A stretch of 64,000 nt of DNA from JAGVSZ01 sp019137045 (GCA_046347635.1 JAXMFT010000007.1:124001-188000); one strand, 5' to 3'; positions 52,293-61,484 are shown, counted from the first letter of the stretch. Made by a program: numbers and translations. The notes: generated by a model not told the origin, from the letters alone.

Positions 52293-53753
52293 ATGCGACC
52301 GACCCTCAAGGCGCTCACGTTCGACGACGTCCTGCTCGTTCCAGCCCACTCCTCGGTCCTGCCGCGCGAGGTCTCGCTGCGGACCCGCCTCACCCGCGGC
52401 ATCACGCTCAACATCCCGATCGTCTCGGCGGCGATGGACACCGTCACCGAGGCGCGCCTCGCAATCGCGCTCGCGCAGGAAGGCGGGATCGGCATCGTGC
52501 ACAAGAACCTGACGCCCAGGCAGCAGGCGGGCGAGGTGCTCAAGGTCAAGCGCCACGAGTCCGGCGTCGTGCGCGACCCGATCACCATCCCGCCCGACAT
52601 GAGCGTGCGCGAGGTGAAGGCCCTCACCGAATCCCATCGCTTCTCCGGGCTGCCGGTGGTCGAGGGCAGGCGCGTGGTGGGCATCGTGACCAACCGCGAC
52701 CTGCGCTTCGAGACCAACCTCGACCAGCCGGTGCGCGCGATCATGACTCCGCGCGAGCGCCTGGTCACCGTGCGCGAGGGGGCGAGCCTCGACGAGGCGA
52801 AGACGCTGATGCACAAGCACCGGCTCGAGCGCGTGCTGGTGGTGAACGAGGCCTTCGAGCTGCGCGGGCTGATGACGGTGAAGGACATTCTCAAGTCGAG
52901 CGAGCATCCCAACGCCTGCAAGGACGACCTCGGGAAGCTGCGCGTCGGGGCGGCGGTCGGCGTCGGCGAGGGGACCGAGGAGCGGGTCGCCGCGCTGGTC
53001 GAGGCCGGAGTCGACCTGCTCGTCGTCGACACCGCGCACGGGCACGCCCAGGGCGTGCTGGATCGCGTCCGCTGGGTCAAGACCAACTTCCCGCGCGTCG
53101 AGGTGGTCGGCGGCAACGTCGCCACGTCGGCGGGCGCGCGTGCGCTGGTCGACAACGGCGCCGACGGCGTGAAGGTCGGCATCGGGCCGGGCTCGATCTG
53201 CACCACCCGGATCGTCGCCGGGGTCGGGGTGCCGCAGGTGACCGCGATCGCGAACGCCGCCGAGGGCCTTGCCGGCACGAACGTGCCGATCATCGCCGAC
53301 GGCGGCGTCCGCTACTCGGGCGACATCCCGAAGGCGCTGGCAGCCGGCGCGAGCTGCGTCATGATCGGCAGTCTCTTCGCCGGCACCGAGGAGTCGCCGG
53401 GAGAGATCGAGCTCTTCCAGGGACGCTCGTACAAGGCGTACCGCGGCATGGGCTCGCTCGGGGCGATGCAGCAGGGCGCGGCCGACCGCTACTTCCAGGA
53501 CCCCGCGATGCACGCCGACAAGCTGGTGGCGGAGGGCGTCGAAGGGCGGGTGCCTTACAAGGGCTCGATGGTGGGCGTGGTGGCCCAGCTCCTCGGGGGG
53601 CTGCGCGCCAGCATGGGCTACCTCGGCTGCGGGACGATCGACGAGGTGCGGAGCCGCGCCGAGTTCGTCGAGATCTCGAGCGCCGGAATCCGCGAGTCGC
53701 ACGTTCACGACGTGCAGATCGTGAAGGAAGCGCCGAACTACCGCGTCGAGTGA
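52293..53753 (+). CDS. guaB: Inosine-5'-monophosphate dehydrogenase
   Basis: Oxidises IMP to XMP, the first step to GMP. The 486-residue protein has FDDVLLVPAHSSVLPREV at the N-terminus, two CBS domains inserted in the barrel (about 95-205), the catalytic GPGSICTTRIVAGVGVPQ with Cys303 (E. coli Cys305), and YRGMGSLGAMQ in the flap. Followed immediately by guaA, so both GMP steps are co-transcribed from the promoter at 52241-52269. Confidence 0.97.
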   Translation: MRPTLKALTFDDVLLVPAHSSVLPREVSLRTRLTRGITLNIPIVSAAMDTVTEARLAIALAQEGGIGIVHKNLTPRQQAGEVLKVKRHESGVVRDPITIPPDMSVREVKALTESHRFSGLPVVEGRRVVGIVTNRDLRFETNLDQPVRAIMTPRERLVTVREGASLDEAKTLMHKHRLERVLVVNEAFELRGLMTVKDILKSSEHPNACKDDLGKLRVGAAVGVGEGTEERVAALVEAGVDLLVVDTAHGHAQGVLDRVRWVKTNFPRVEVVGGNVATSAGARALVDNGADGVKVGIGPGSICTTRIVAGVGVPQVTAIANAAEGLAGTNVPIIADGGVRYSGDIPKALAAGASCVMIGSLFAGTEESPGEIELFQGRSYKAYRGMGSLGAMQQGAADRYFQDPAMHADKLVAEGVEGRVPYKGSMVGVVAQLLGGLRASMGYLGCGTIDEVRSRAEFVEISSAGIRESHVHDVQIVKEAPNYRVE

Positions 53754-53758
53754 GCCCC

Positions 53759-55324
53759 TTGGCGCACGAGCGGATCCTCATCCTCGACTTCGGTGCCCAG
53801 TACTCGCAGCTGATCGCGCGCCGCGTGCGCGAGGCGCACGTGTACTGCGAGCTGCATCCCCACGACGTCTCCGACGCGTTCGTGCGCGATTTCCGTCCGC
53901 GCGGCGTCATTCTTTCGGGCGGCCCGGCGTCGGTGTACGAGCAGGAGACGCCGCGCGCGCCCGACGCCGTCTGGAACCTGGGCGTCCCGGTGCTCGGCAT
54001 CTGCTACGGGATGCAGACGATGGCTGCCCAGCTCGGCGGGAAGGTCGAGGGCGCGCAGCTGCGCGAGTTCGGCTACGCCGAAGTGCGCGCGCGCGGCCAC
54101 TCGAAGCTCCTCGCAGGGATCCAGGACCGCGCGAACGCGGAAGGTCACGGCCTGCTCGACGTGTGGATGAGCCACGGCGACAAGGTGATCGACCTGCCCG
54201 CGGGGTTCAAGCTGATCGCGAGCAGCACGGCCTGCCCGATCGCCGGGATGGCGGACGAGGCGCGCGGCTTCTACGGCGTGCAGTTCCATCCCGAAGTCAC
54301 ACACACGCGCCAGGGCGCGGCGCTCCTGCGGCGCTTCGTCCACGACATCTGCGGGTGCCGCGGCGACTGGAACATGGGCGACTACATCGGCGAAGCGGTC
54401 GCCCGCATCCGCGCGCAGGTCGGGAAGGAAGAGGTGATCCTCGGCCTGTCCGGCGGCGTCGACTCGTCGGTGGCCGCGGCGCTGATCCACCGCGCGCTCG
54501 GCGACCAGCTCACCTGCATCTTCGTCGACACGGGTCTGCTGCGGAAGAACGAGGCGCAGCAGGTCATGGAGACTTTCGCGCGACACCTCGGCGTGAAGGT
54601 GGACATGGTCGATGCGTCCGCGCGCTTCATGCGCGCGCTCGAAGGCGTCGAGGACCCGGAGGAGAAGCGCAAGATCATCGGGCGCGAGTTCGTGCACGTC
54701 TTCCAGGACGAGGCTGCGCGGCTGCCGAACGCGAGGTGGCTCGCGCAGGGAACGATCTACCCGGACGTGATCGAGTCGGCGGGCGCGAAGACGAAGAAGG
54801 CGCACACCATCAAGTCGCATCACAACGTCGGCGGCCTGCCCGAGACGCTGCACCTCAAGCTCCTCGAGCCGCTGCGGGAGCTGTTCAAGGACGAGGTGCG
54901 CGAGCTCGGCCTCGCGCTCGGGCTGCCGCGCGAGATGATCATGCGCCACCCTTTCCCGGGGCCGGGACTGGGCGTGCGCATCCTGGGTGCGGTGAAACGG
55001 GAGTACGCCGACCTGCTGCGCGAGGCCGACGCGATCTTCATCGACGAGCTGAGGGCCGCGGGGTGGTACGACACCACAGCCCAGGCGTTTGCTGTGTTCC
55101 TGCCGGTACGGTCGGTGGGCGTGATGGGCGACGGGCGGACCTACGAGCACGTCGTCGCCCTGCGCGCGGTGCAGACCACCGACTTCATGACGGCGCACGT
55201 GGCACCGCTACCGCAAGACTTGCTGGCGCGCGTCGCGAACCGGATCATCAACGAGGTACGCGGCATCAACCGCGTCGTCTACGACGTCTCGAGCAAGCCG
55301 CCGGCGACGATCGAGTGGGAGTAG
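53759..55324 (+). CDS. guaA: GMP synthase (glutamine-hydrolysing)
   Basis: Aminates XMP to GMP. The 521 residues contain a class I glutamine amidotransferase domain (about 1-195) with catalytic Cys82 in LGICYGMQTMA and FHPEV, an ATP pyrophosphatase domain with P-loop LSGGVDSSVAAAL, and the C-terminal dimerisation domain ending NRVVYDVSSKPPATIEWE. TTG 53759 gives the family N-terminus AHERILILDFGAQYSQL; an in-frame GTG at 53750 overlaps the guaB stop and is an alternative. Length is near the E. coli 525. Confidence 0.96.
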   Translation: MAHERILILDFGAQYSQLIARRVREAHVYCELHPHDVSDAFVRDFRPRGVILSGGPASVYEQETPRAPDAVWNLGVPVLGICYGMQTMAAQLGGKVEGAQLREFGYAEVRARGHSKLLAGIQDRANAEGHGLLDVWMSHGDKVIDLPAGFKLIASSTACPIAGMADEARGFYGVQFHPEVTHTRQGAALLRRFVHDICGCRGDWNMGDYIGEAVARIRAQVGKEEVILGLSGGVDSSVAAALIHRALGDQLTCIFVDTGLLRKNEAQQVMETFARHLGVKVDMVDASARFMRALEGVEDPEEKRKIIGREFVHVFQDEAARLPNARWLAQGTIYPDVIESAGAKTKKAHTIKSHHNVGGLPETLHLKLLEPLRELFKDEVRELGLALGLPREMIMRHPFPGPGLGVRILGAVKREYADLLREADAIFIDELRAAGWYDTTAQAFAVFLPVRSVGVMGDGRTYEHVVALRAVQTTDFMTAHVAPLPQDLLARVANRIINEVRGINRVVYDVSSKPPATIEWE

Positions 55325-55332
55325 GGGGCGCT

Positions 55333-55836
55333 CTACCGCCCGCCTTGCGGCTGCAGCACCGGGTCGCGCCCTTCCGTGATCAGCGCACAGTGCAGTTCGA
55401 CCGGCTGCGCCTTCACCGCCTGGGCGACGTCGCCGTCGATGAGGTCACAGCTCAGGATGTTGTCCGCGTGGCTCAGGCGCGACGAAAAGGCGTTGACGTT
55501 GACCTTCGGCGCGCCCCGGGTCCAGTGCAGCCGGTAGGTCTTGACCCCCTGGCCGGTGAGGCGGGCAGGCCCGCCGCGTGCAGGTAAGCGGAGTTCCTCT
55601 CCGCCGAGGTCGATCTGGCCGACCTCGTTGGCATGCCTGGCCGCCGCAGGAGTCGGGTCGCCGTAGTACCGCGCCGACACGGTGATCCCTTCCTTCGTCT
55701 TCTGCAACGCCGCTGCCGCCCTGGGCGACAGCGTGACGTTCACGTCGAAGCCCAGCGGCTCGGCGTCCGCGGCGGCCGCGTGCCGGGCGAGGGCGGCGAT
55801 TACGCAGCAGGCCAAGGCCAGAGTCGTGCATTTCAT
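55333..55836 (-). CDS. Exported protein of unknown function (167 aa)
   Basis: Not recognised. A signal peptide is clear (MKCTTLALACCVIAAL then Ala-rich to about residue 23). The mature part has alternating hydrophobic residues (FDVNVTLSPRAAAALQK, EGITVSARYYGDPTP, KTYRLHWTRGAPKVNVNAF), suggesting a beta-sandwich, and two Cys (LSCDLID and LHCALITEG) that could form a disulfide. ATG 55836 has GAGGAG eight bases upstream. It is convergent with guaA and opens a stretch unlike the surrounding housekeeping genes. Confidence 0.7.
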   Translation of the reverse strand: MKCTTLALACCVIAALARHAAAADAEPLGFDVNVTLSPRAAAALQKTKEGITVSARYYGDPTPAAARHANEVGQIDLGGEELRLPARGGPARLTGQGVKTYRLHWTRGAPKVNVNAFSSRLSHADNILSCDLIDGDVAQAVKAQPVELHCALITEGRDPVLQPQGGR

Positions 55837-56041
55837 GAGCGAGGCTCCTCGTGTCTGCATCCGCAGCGGCGCGGGCCGCGCTGCCGCTCAGCCATCGATC
55901 GGCGGCGGCAGCGCTCTGTCGCGCGGGCAGCGGCTCAACGGCGGGATCCGGCCCGAATGAACGCGCGTGATGCGCCGGGTCTGGTCGTCGGAGTCCGCCA
56001 TCAGGCACGCGCAGCGCTTCTCACGCCGCCCCTCGGAGCGT

Positions 56042-56833
56042 TCAGAAGCACCATGCGCGCAACCGGGACTGGCCCCCGATCAGCACTTCGAGCTCGGCGC
56101 GTGCGCCTTTGGGCGTGTCCGGGCCGCAGCCCGGCTCGCCGACCACGTAGTCGACGTTGCCGTTGCGAAAGCGCCAGATGCGGTGGAAGCAGGCGCCGGT
56201 GCCTTCGCCACCGGCCTTGCCCACGAGCTGCAGCGCCGGGGTGTCGGGTGGCGCATGCGGCTTGTTCCACGAGCGGTAGCGCGGGGCCGTGTCTTCGCGA
56301 CCGTCGATCACGATATGGAACTTGTCGGTGCTGCAGGCAAGCAGCGGCTTTGCTTCCGCCGCCTGCGCCGGTGCCCGCGCCGGCGCGCCGCCGGGGACGT
56401 TGACGGTAGTCACGCGAAACTGCTGGCCTTTCCCGGTGTCGGTCAGGTTGACCCAGACCTCGCCGTCCCCGTACATCACGCCGTCGGCATTGCAGAACAG
56501 CGCCTCGGGCTTCTGCTTTGCCACGGCGGCGCGCACCGCCGGCCCGAAGGCCTGGGCGAAGTGCGATTGCAGCGCGGCGGCGTTGTCCAGCGACACGCGG
56601 CTGCCGTCGGCGTGGTTCAGCCGCAGCGGAAAGTGCACCAGCAGCGCCAGCGCCGACGCATCCTGCTGCTCGAGCGCGGTGCTGAAGGCGCTGTCGAAGC
56701 GCAGGAAATCGGCCCTGCTCTTGACGCCGAGGACGGCCAGGTCGCAGCCGTCACCGAGCCGCGTGTCGGCGCGCACGGGCATCGACGCGGCGAGCACGGA
56801 CAGCAGCAGGATCGGAACGAGCTTCGAGCGCAT
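56042..56833 (-). CDS. Exported protein of unknown function (263 aa)
   Basis: Not recognised. Signal peptide at 1-22 (LVPILLLSVLAASMPVRA-D). The mature protein begins GDGCDLAVLGVKSRADFL and has a region resembling NTF2-like folds (FSTALEQQDASALALLVHFP), a Pro/Ala linker, and a distinctive C-terminus with YRSWNKPHAPPDTPALQL, CFHRIWRFRNGNVDYVVGE and four or more Cys. The two halves may be separate domains. ATG 56833 has GAAGGAAAG upstream. Good evidence for a real, expressed secreted gene; no function can be assigned. Confidence 0.7.
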   Translation of the reverse strand: MRSKLVPILLLSVLAASMPVRADTRLGDGCDLAVLGVKSRADFLRFDSAFSTALEQQDASALALLVHFPLRLNHADGSRVSLDNAAALQSHFAQAFGPAVRAAVAKQKPEALFCNADGVMYGDGEVWVNLTDTGKGQQFRVTTVNVPGGAPARAPAQAAEAKPLLACSTDKFHIVIDGREDTAPRYRSWNKPHAPPDTPALQLVGKAGGEGTGACFHRIWRFRNGNVDYVVGEPGCGPDTPKGARAELEVLIGGQSRLRAWCF

Positions 56834-56904
56834 GCGAGTCTTTCCTTCAGGAGGCCGGCTCGCCGTGGTGCGGCTTGCCAGCGGTCCATCGGCCGGTTGC
56901 GAAC

Positions 56905-57390
56905 CTACAGCCTGGCACCCCATTCGGTACCCTCGAACCAGTACGCGCTGCGCGCCGGCAGCCAGCCCGAGGTGCGCTCGAAGGTGATCCACGCATTGAG
57001 CACGCGCAGCAGGCCGGCATCGTCCACGCGCAGGGCGAGCGCATGTGCGGTGCGCGCCAGCGGCACGCCGTCCAGCACCCGCAACTGCTCGGGATAGGTG
57101 CGCTCCAGCGCCAGCGGCAGCGGCGCCTCGGCTACGTAGGCGGCGAGCTTGCCTTCGCGCAGCGCGGCAATCGCCGCGTTCTGGTCGTCGACCTCGACCA
57201 GCTGCGCCCCCGGCAGGCCGCGGCGCGCGAAGTCGGCGCTGACGGTACCGGCGAGCGCACCGACCTTCGCCTGCGGCAGCTTGCCGAGCTCGGCCAGCCC
57301 GCCGCCCGGCAGGCTGGTGCGGTGGACGACGACGACGTCGACGTCGAATTCGCCGATCGGATCGCTGAGCAGCACGATTTTCGGGAAAGA
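56905..57390 (-). pseudogene. 5'-truncated amino-acid ABC transporter solute-binding protein remnant
   Basis: The minus-strand frame KIVLLSDPIGEFDVDVV onward reads as the C-terminal half of a family 3 extracellular solute-binding protein: ALREGKLAAYVAEAPLPLAL, the hinge region, and the end GWLPARSAYWFEGTEW. The N-terminal half with signal peptide and first ligand-binding lobe is missing; instead the sequence runs into an IS3-type remnant at about 57376-57390. No start codon with Shine-Dalgarno is present at the break. No transporter permease or ATPase genes remain nearby. Confidence 0.65.
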
Positions 57391-57650
57391 TCCGGGTTTG
57401 AGTCAGGCTGCCATCGGCAACTGACTCGTTGACAAAATTCTACGACACCTCGAGTTCCGCCGGCGGCACGTTGCCGATCGGTTCCGGCACGCGGCGATGA
57501 TTGAGCCCATCGATCCCGTCCGGGGCGGCGCAGTCCACTGCATCGAGATGCCGTCACGGCCCGCGATGATGCATGACCTCGGTCCTGAACAGCCCGATGA
57601 TCGTCTCGGCCAACGCGTGGCGCTCGATCCGCGCCAGGGTCGGTGCGCCG
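57376..57650 (-). mobile_element. Decayed IS3-family 3' end (copy 1)
   Basis: On the minus strand fragments in shifted frames read ALAETIIGLFRTEVMHHRGP, then HLDAVDCAAPDGIDGLNHRR and PEPIGNVPPAE, the C-terminal end of an IS3-type OrfB transposase, with a stop at 57554 and at least one frameshift. It closely resembles copy 2 at 58546-58875 by eye, sharing GATTTTC and TCCGGGTTTGAGTCA at the outer end. The N-terminal part of the transposase and the other terminal repeat are absent. It interrupts the solute-binding protein gene. Confidence 0.7.
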
Positions 57651-57802
57651 GTCAAGGAACGGCGCTTGGCGGCGCAACTCCCCGATGGGAGTCGCGGCGG
57701 CCGCGTTGGACGTTGAGGGCGTCTGTGCGGTCTGGAGTGCGGCACCCAGGCTGCGGCCGGCGCCAGCAGCGGCGATCGAAGTCTCGGCATGGCCAGGCTC
57801 CT
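57651..57802. other. Gap between IS remnant and DUF3011 gene
   Basis: About 150 bases with no confident gene. On the minus strand one frame reads an Ala/Thr-rich segment (GAALQTAQTPSTSN) that could be a leftover of another coding sequence cut by the insertion, but there is no start, stop or motif to support a call. Nothing else seen. Confidence 0.3.
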
Positions 57803-58435
57803 TCAGTTGCGGTAGAGGTCGAAGCCGCTACGGCCTTCGCCGACCAGCTTGATGCCGCCGCGCGTACGCACGACGCTGTATTCGCGATTGCCGATCCAAG
57901 CCTCGGTGCCGCGCACCTGGCCCGAGAACTCGCGGCTGCCCTGGTAGCCGTCGATCCGGCCCCTGCGGTCGATCGCGAGTTCGATCTGCAGGCCGTTGTC
58001 GACATCCTGCCCGGCAAAGCGGCCGATTACCCAGTCCGGCACGTTGGAGGCGGGCGAGTCGTGGCTAACGGAGTCGTGCTCGCCCGATGAATGGTGCGAC
58101 TGCGAGTTGACCAGCGCCGCGATGATGAGCGCGCCGACCACGGCTGCGGCGGCGCCGTCAGCGCCGTGGCTTGAATGATGATCGTGCCCGTAGCGGAATC
58201 TCGCAGCGCAACCGTTGTCGACCCAGATGCCGCGCGCATCGTAGCCCCAGCTTCGTCCGTAGTTGCAGGCCGCACGCGAAGACTGCTGCAGCAGCTGCAC
58301 GTTATTGCCGGTATCGGCTGGGCAGAAGTTGTATCGGTACCCCGGGCTTCGGCATTCCAGCTCGCCGGCGGCCTGGGCTGGCGCGGTGGCGAGCACGCCT
58401 GCCACGGCCGCTACGATCATCCAGGTCTTGTTCAT
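57803..58435 (-). CDS. Exported DUF3011-domain protein
   Basis: 210-residue protein with a signal peptide (1-23, WMIVAAVAGVLATAPAQA-AG) and a Cys-rich DUF3011 module, ECRSPGYRYNFCPADTGNN then CNYGRSWGYDARGIWVDNGC (four Cys). A glycine/histidine-rich middle includes a hydrophobic stretch (AAAAVVGALIIAALV, about 100-115), perhaps a membrane segment. The C-terminal half looks beta-rich (WIGNREYSVVRTRGGIKLV). Function is unknown. ATG 58435 has GAGGA upstream. It lies between two related IS3 remnants, which suggests it arrived by, or was trapped between, transposition events. Confidence 0.75.
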   Translation of the reverse strand: MNKTWMIVAAVAGVLATAPAQAAGELECRSPGYRYNFCPADTGNNVQLLQQSSRAACNYGRSWGYDARGIWVDNGCAARFRYGHDHHSSHGADGAAAAVVGALIIAALVNSQSHHSSGEHDSVSHDSPASNVPDWVIGRFAGQDVDNGLQIELAIDRRGRIDGYQGSREFSGQVRGTEAWIGNREYSVVRTRGGIKLVGEGRSGFDLYRN

Positions 58436-58545
58436 ATCGCGTCCTCGTTCGAAGGTCAGGCCGTCGTTGAAGTCCAAGCCGACCGCTACCCCTTCCTTGT
58501 GGAATCGAGATCGTGGACGATCAGCGAGGTGGAATGAGCGCCCCG

Positions 58546-58875
58546 GATTTTCCGAAGACCTCCGGGTTTGAGTCAAGCTGCAATCGGCAACTGACCCGTT
58601 GACAGATCGTGCTGCGCCTCGAGTCTGCCGGCGGTACGTTGCCGATCGGTTCCGGCATCCGGCGATGACTGAGCCCATCGATCCATTCCGGGGCGGCGTA
58701 GTCCGCTGCATCGAGATGGCGCCACGGCTCGCGATGACGAATGCCCTTGGGCTTGAACAGCCCGACGATCGTCTCGGCCAACGCGTTGTCGTAAGGGGTC
58801 CCGACGCTGGTCACCGACGGCTCGGCGCCGGCTAGGGCCAGTCGCCCCGAGTAGCGAATCTCGATGGGTCGGTTC
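58546..58875 (-). mobile_element. Decayed IS3-family 3' end (copy 2)
   Basis: The minus strand encodes about 100 residues of an IS3-type OrfB transposase C-terminus: IRYSGRLALAGAEPSVTSVG, PYDNALAETIVGLF (the Glu of the DDE triad), PWRHLDAADYAAPEWIDGLS and PEPIGNVPPAD. The catalytic Asp residues and the N-terminus are missing; similarity stops near 58875. Same orientation as copy 1 and less decayed. The outer end at 58546-58575 carries the shared terminal sequence. Confidence 0.75.
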
Positions 58876-59180
58876 AGACTACGTCGCTGTAGTGGCGCCG
58901 AGGGGAAGGGCCGACGCCACCAGAGTGGAAAGGGGTGACGAGCCCCTACCTGAGAGCGCGCCCCTGAGCGGCGCCCCGGCCTCACGCGCGGCTCTCGGCA
59001 CCCGCACGGACTGAAACGTTCACCTTCGACCGGGTTCAGCGGATCACGCTATGCTGCGCCGTACCCGAGCATCACGCTCAGCGCCGCAGCGGCGACGCGC
59101 GCCTCCGGCTTTGCCTGCCGCCGAACCGGCTCGATGAGATCCAGCGGCGCAGCTCTCCTGCGCCTGTCCTGATGTGAAAC
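58876..59180. other. Gap of about 300 bases with no confident gene
   Basis: Between IS remnant copy 2 and the DHA2 transporter gene. An imperfect hairpin AGGGG/CCCCT occurs near 58931-58950. On the minus strand about 59049-59150 reads a short protein-like C-terminus (LIEPVRRQAKPEARVAAAAL) ending at 59049, perhaps a leftover of a lost gene; no start or complete domain is visible. Confidence 0.3.
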
Positions 59181-60614
59181 ATGCGCGATCTGAACACCAT
59201 TCATGAATCCCGCCCGGCCCGCGGGGCGGCAGCCCCCGCCGGCGAGGATCCGCCCGTCCGCCGCGCGGTGGTGTTCGCGATCATCGCCCTGGCACTGCTG
59301 ATGATGTCGGTCGACTCGACGATCGTCGCGACGGCGCTGCACGCCCTGCAGCACGGCCTGGGAACGTCGATCAACTGGGCCGGCTGGACCATCACGGCCT
59401 ACTCGCTCGGCTTCGTGCTGATGCTGCCGATCAGCGGCAAGCTGAGCGAGCGCTACGGCCGCCGCAGGGTGTTCCTCGGCTCGGTCGTCGCGTTCACCGT
59501 GGCCTCGCTGTGCTGCGGTCTGGCCGAGAACATCTACGTGCTGATCGCATTGCGCGCGGTGCAGGCGGCCGGCGGGGCGGGCCTCACGCCGTCGGCCACC
59601 GGCATCGTGGTCGATCATTTCGGCGCGGCGCGCGACCGTGCGGTCAGCCTGTTCGGCAGCATCTTTCCGATCGGCGCGATGATCGGGCCGGCGTTCGGCG
59701 GGCTCTTCGTGTCGTACTGGACCTGGCGCGGCGTGTTCTTCGTCAACGTGCCGATCGGAATCGCGATCCTCCTCCTGGCGTGGCGCTACGTCCCGCGCGA
59801 CCGGCCGCGGGCGAAGGGCGCCCGCTTCGAGATGGATCCCGCCGGGATGGCGCTGCTTGGCGGCGGCCTTCTCGCGGGCATGCTGGCCGTGACCTACCTG
59901 GGCGAGGAGGGCAGCCGCGCGTTGTCGCCGGCGTTCGTGATCCCGGCAATCGTCGCGATCGTCGCCCTGTGGCTGTTCTTCCGCCACATCGACCGCTCCG
60001 CGCACCCGTTCATCGCCCCGCGCCTGATCCGCGGTCCGGGCTTCGGGTCGGTCAACCTCGTCAACGCGATCTACGGGGGCATGACGAATGGCGCGATGAC
60101 GCTCATCCCGCTGTACGCGATCAACCGCTACGGCATCAGCGCGCTCGGTGCCGGGACCCTGCTGGTCGCCCAAGGGGCCGCCGCGATCGTGCTCTCCATC
60201 GTGGCCGCTTTCGCATTGCGGCGCACCGGTCACCGGCTGCCGCTGTACGTCGGCGGCGTAACGATTGCCATCGGCATGCTGCTGCTCGGACTCGATCCGG
60301 CCGCCGGCATTGCGCCCTATGCCTGGTTGACCGCTGCGGCCTTCCTGGTCGGCGCCGGCCGCGGCGCGATCAACCCGGCGACCCGTAACGCCGGGCTGCA
60401 GCTGGCGCCCGAGCATTCCTCGATCCTCGCCGCGCTGCGCAGTGCCTCGCTCCAGATCGGGTCGATCACCGCCGTCTCGATCGCCACCGCGATCCTCGCC
60501 CGCGTCGCCCACCCCGGTGTCGTTCAAGCCTGGCTCTATGTCCTGGTGGCGCTGCTGCTCGTCGCGGCCTTGCCGCTGGCGGCCCGCGTACCGGAGCACC
60601 ACGGTTCCTGGTGA
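59181..60614 (+). CDS. DHA2-type MFS transporter
   Basis: 477-residue major facilitator with about 14 transmembrane segments and the DHA2 drug/proton antiporter features: LLMMSVDSTIVATALHAL in helix 1, a loop 2-3 motif GKLSERYGRRRVFL, ALRAVQAAGGAGLTPSA in helix 4, and a motif C-like GAMIGPAFGG in helix 5. Substrate is not predictable; multidrug or small organic efflux is usual. ATG 59181 has a weak Shine-Dalgarno. It stands at the edge of the IS-scarred region and is followed after 167 bases by an SDR gene. Confidence 0.88.
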   Translation: MRDLNTIHESRPARGAAAPAGEDPPVRRAVVFAIIALALLMMSVDSTIVATALHALQHGLGTSINWAGWTITAYSLGFVLMLPISGKLSERYGRRRVFLGSVVAFTVASLCCGLAENIYVLIALRAVQAAGGAGLTPSATGIVVDHFGAARDRAVSLFGSIFPIGAMIGPAFGGLFVSYWTWRGVFFVNVPIGIAILLLAWRYVPRDRPRAKGARFEMDPAGMALLGGGLLAGMLAVTYLGEEGSRALSPAFVIPAIVAIVALWLFFRHIDRSAHPFIAPRLIRGPGFGSVNLVNAIYGGMTNGAMTLIPLYAINRYGISALGAGTLLVAQGAAAIVLSIVAAFALRRTGHRLPLYVGGVTIAIGMLLLGLDPAAGIAPYAWLTAAAFLVGAGRGAINPATRNAGLQLAPEHSSILAALRSASLQIGSITAVSIATAILARVAHPGVVQAWLYVLVALLLVAALPLAARVPEHHGSW

Positions 60615-60781
60615 TCGCGCGCCGTTCACTGGGATTCTGGTAGCCGAGGTGCAATGCGCGCCGAGAAACGCCGCGAACACGTGATCAAGGACGATCGCCG
60701 CAGCAGCAATCGCCCATGCTGTATTCTCGTCTCGATCGCCCGTCGCCCGATGGGTTCCGCACCCGACCCCATGAGGTGAGC

Positions 60782-61477
60782 ATGCTCGATTCCCTAGCAG
60801 GCAGGAGCGTCGTCGTGACCGGCGGAACCGGCGCGCTCGGCGAGGTCGTCGTCGAGCGCCTGCTGCGAGCCGGAGCGATCTGCCACGTGCCGACCCGCCG
60901 CAGCGCGGCGCCGCTGGCGCAGCCTGAGCGCCTGCGCAGCGTTGCCGGCGTCGATCTGGCCGACGAGATCGCGGTGGACCGCTTCTACGACACGGTGCCC
61001 CGGCTCTGGGCCTCGGTCCACCTGGCCGGAGGCTTCACCATGGCGCCCATCGCGGACGCGACGCGCGCGGATTTCTTGCGCATGATGGAACTGAACGCCC
61101 TGACGGTCTTTCTCTGCAGCCGCGCGGCGGCGCGGGCGATGCGCGCGACCGGCGCGGGCGGACGCATCGTCAATGTCTCGGCGCGCCCCGGACTCGATCC
61201 GCGCCACGGGGCCCGAATGGTCGCCTATGCCGCGAGCAAGGCCGCGGTCGCCGCGCTCACGCTGGCGCTGGCCGAAGAGCTGAAGGGCGAGCGCATTCTG
61301 GTCAACGCCATCGCGCCCTCGACCCTGGACACGGCCGCCAACCGCGCAGCGATGCCCGCCGCAGACCCCTCCAGGTGGGTCACGCCCGCCGCGGCGGCGG
61401 AGGCGGTGCTGCAGCTCGTCTCGCCGGCGAACGTGGAGGTCAGCGGCGCGGTGCTGCCGCTCTACGCCCGCGCCTGA
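60782..61477 (+). CDS. Short-chain dehydrogenase/reductase (SDR)
   Basis: 231-residue classical SDR. The nucleotide-binding VVVTGGTGALG is at the N-terminus, LAGG in place of the usual NAGG follows strand 4, and the catalytic Tyr and Lys are in MVAYAASKAAVAALT with a Ser in IVNVSARPG. ATG 60782 has GAGGTGAGC upstream. Substrate unknown. It starts a short unit with the DHA2 transporter seven bases downstream, so the two may share a substrate route or detoxification role; that is inference. Confidence 0.88.
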   Translation: MLDSLAGRSVVVTGGTGALGEVVVERLLRAGAICHVPTRRSAAPLAQPERLRSVAGVDLADEIAVDRFYDTVPRLWASVHLAGGFTMAPIADATRADFLRMMELNALTVFLCSRAAARAMRATGAGGRIVNVSARPGLDPRHGARMVAYAASKAAVAALTLALAEELKGERILVNAIAPSTLDTAANRAAMPAADPSRWVTPAAAAEAVLQLVSPANVEVSGAVLPLYARA

Positions 61478-61484
61478 TCGCCGC

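Noticed and set aside
58931..58950. Hairpin AGGGG/CCCCT as a terminator
   Set aside because: No T-run follows and no gene ends there; too weak to list as a terminator.
59049..60680. Minus-strand frame opposite the DHA2 transporter
   Set aside because: Antisense to a clear 14-helix transporter and composed of repetitive Arg/Asp/Gly; only its last 30 or so codons, outside the transporter gene, look protein-like.
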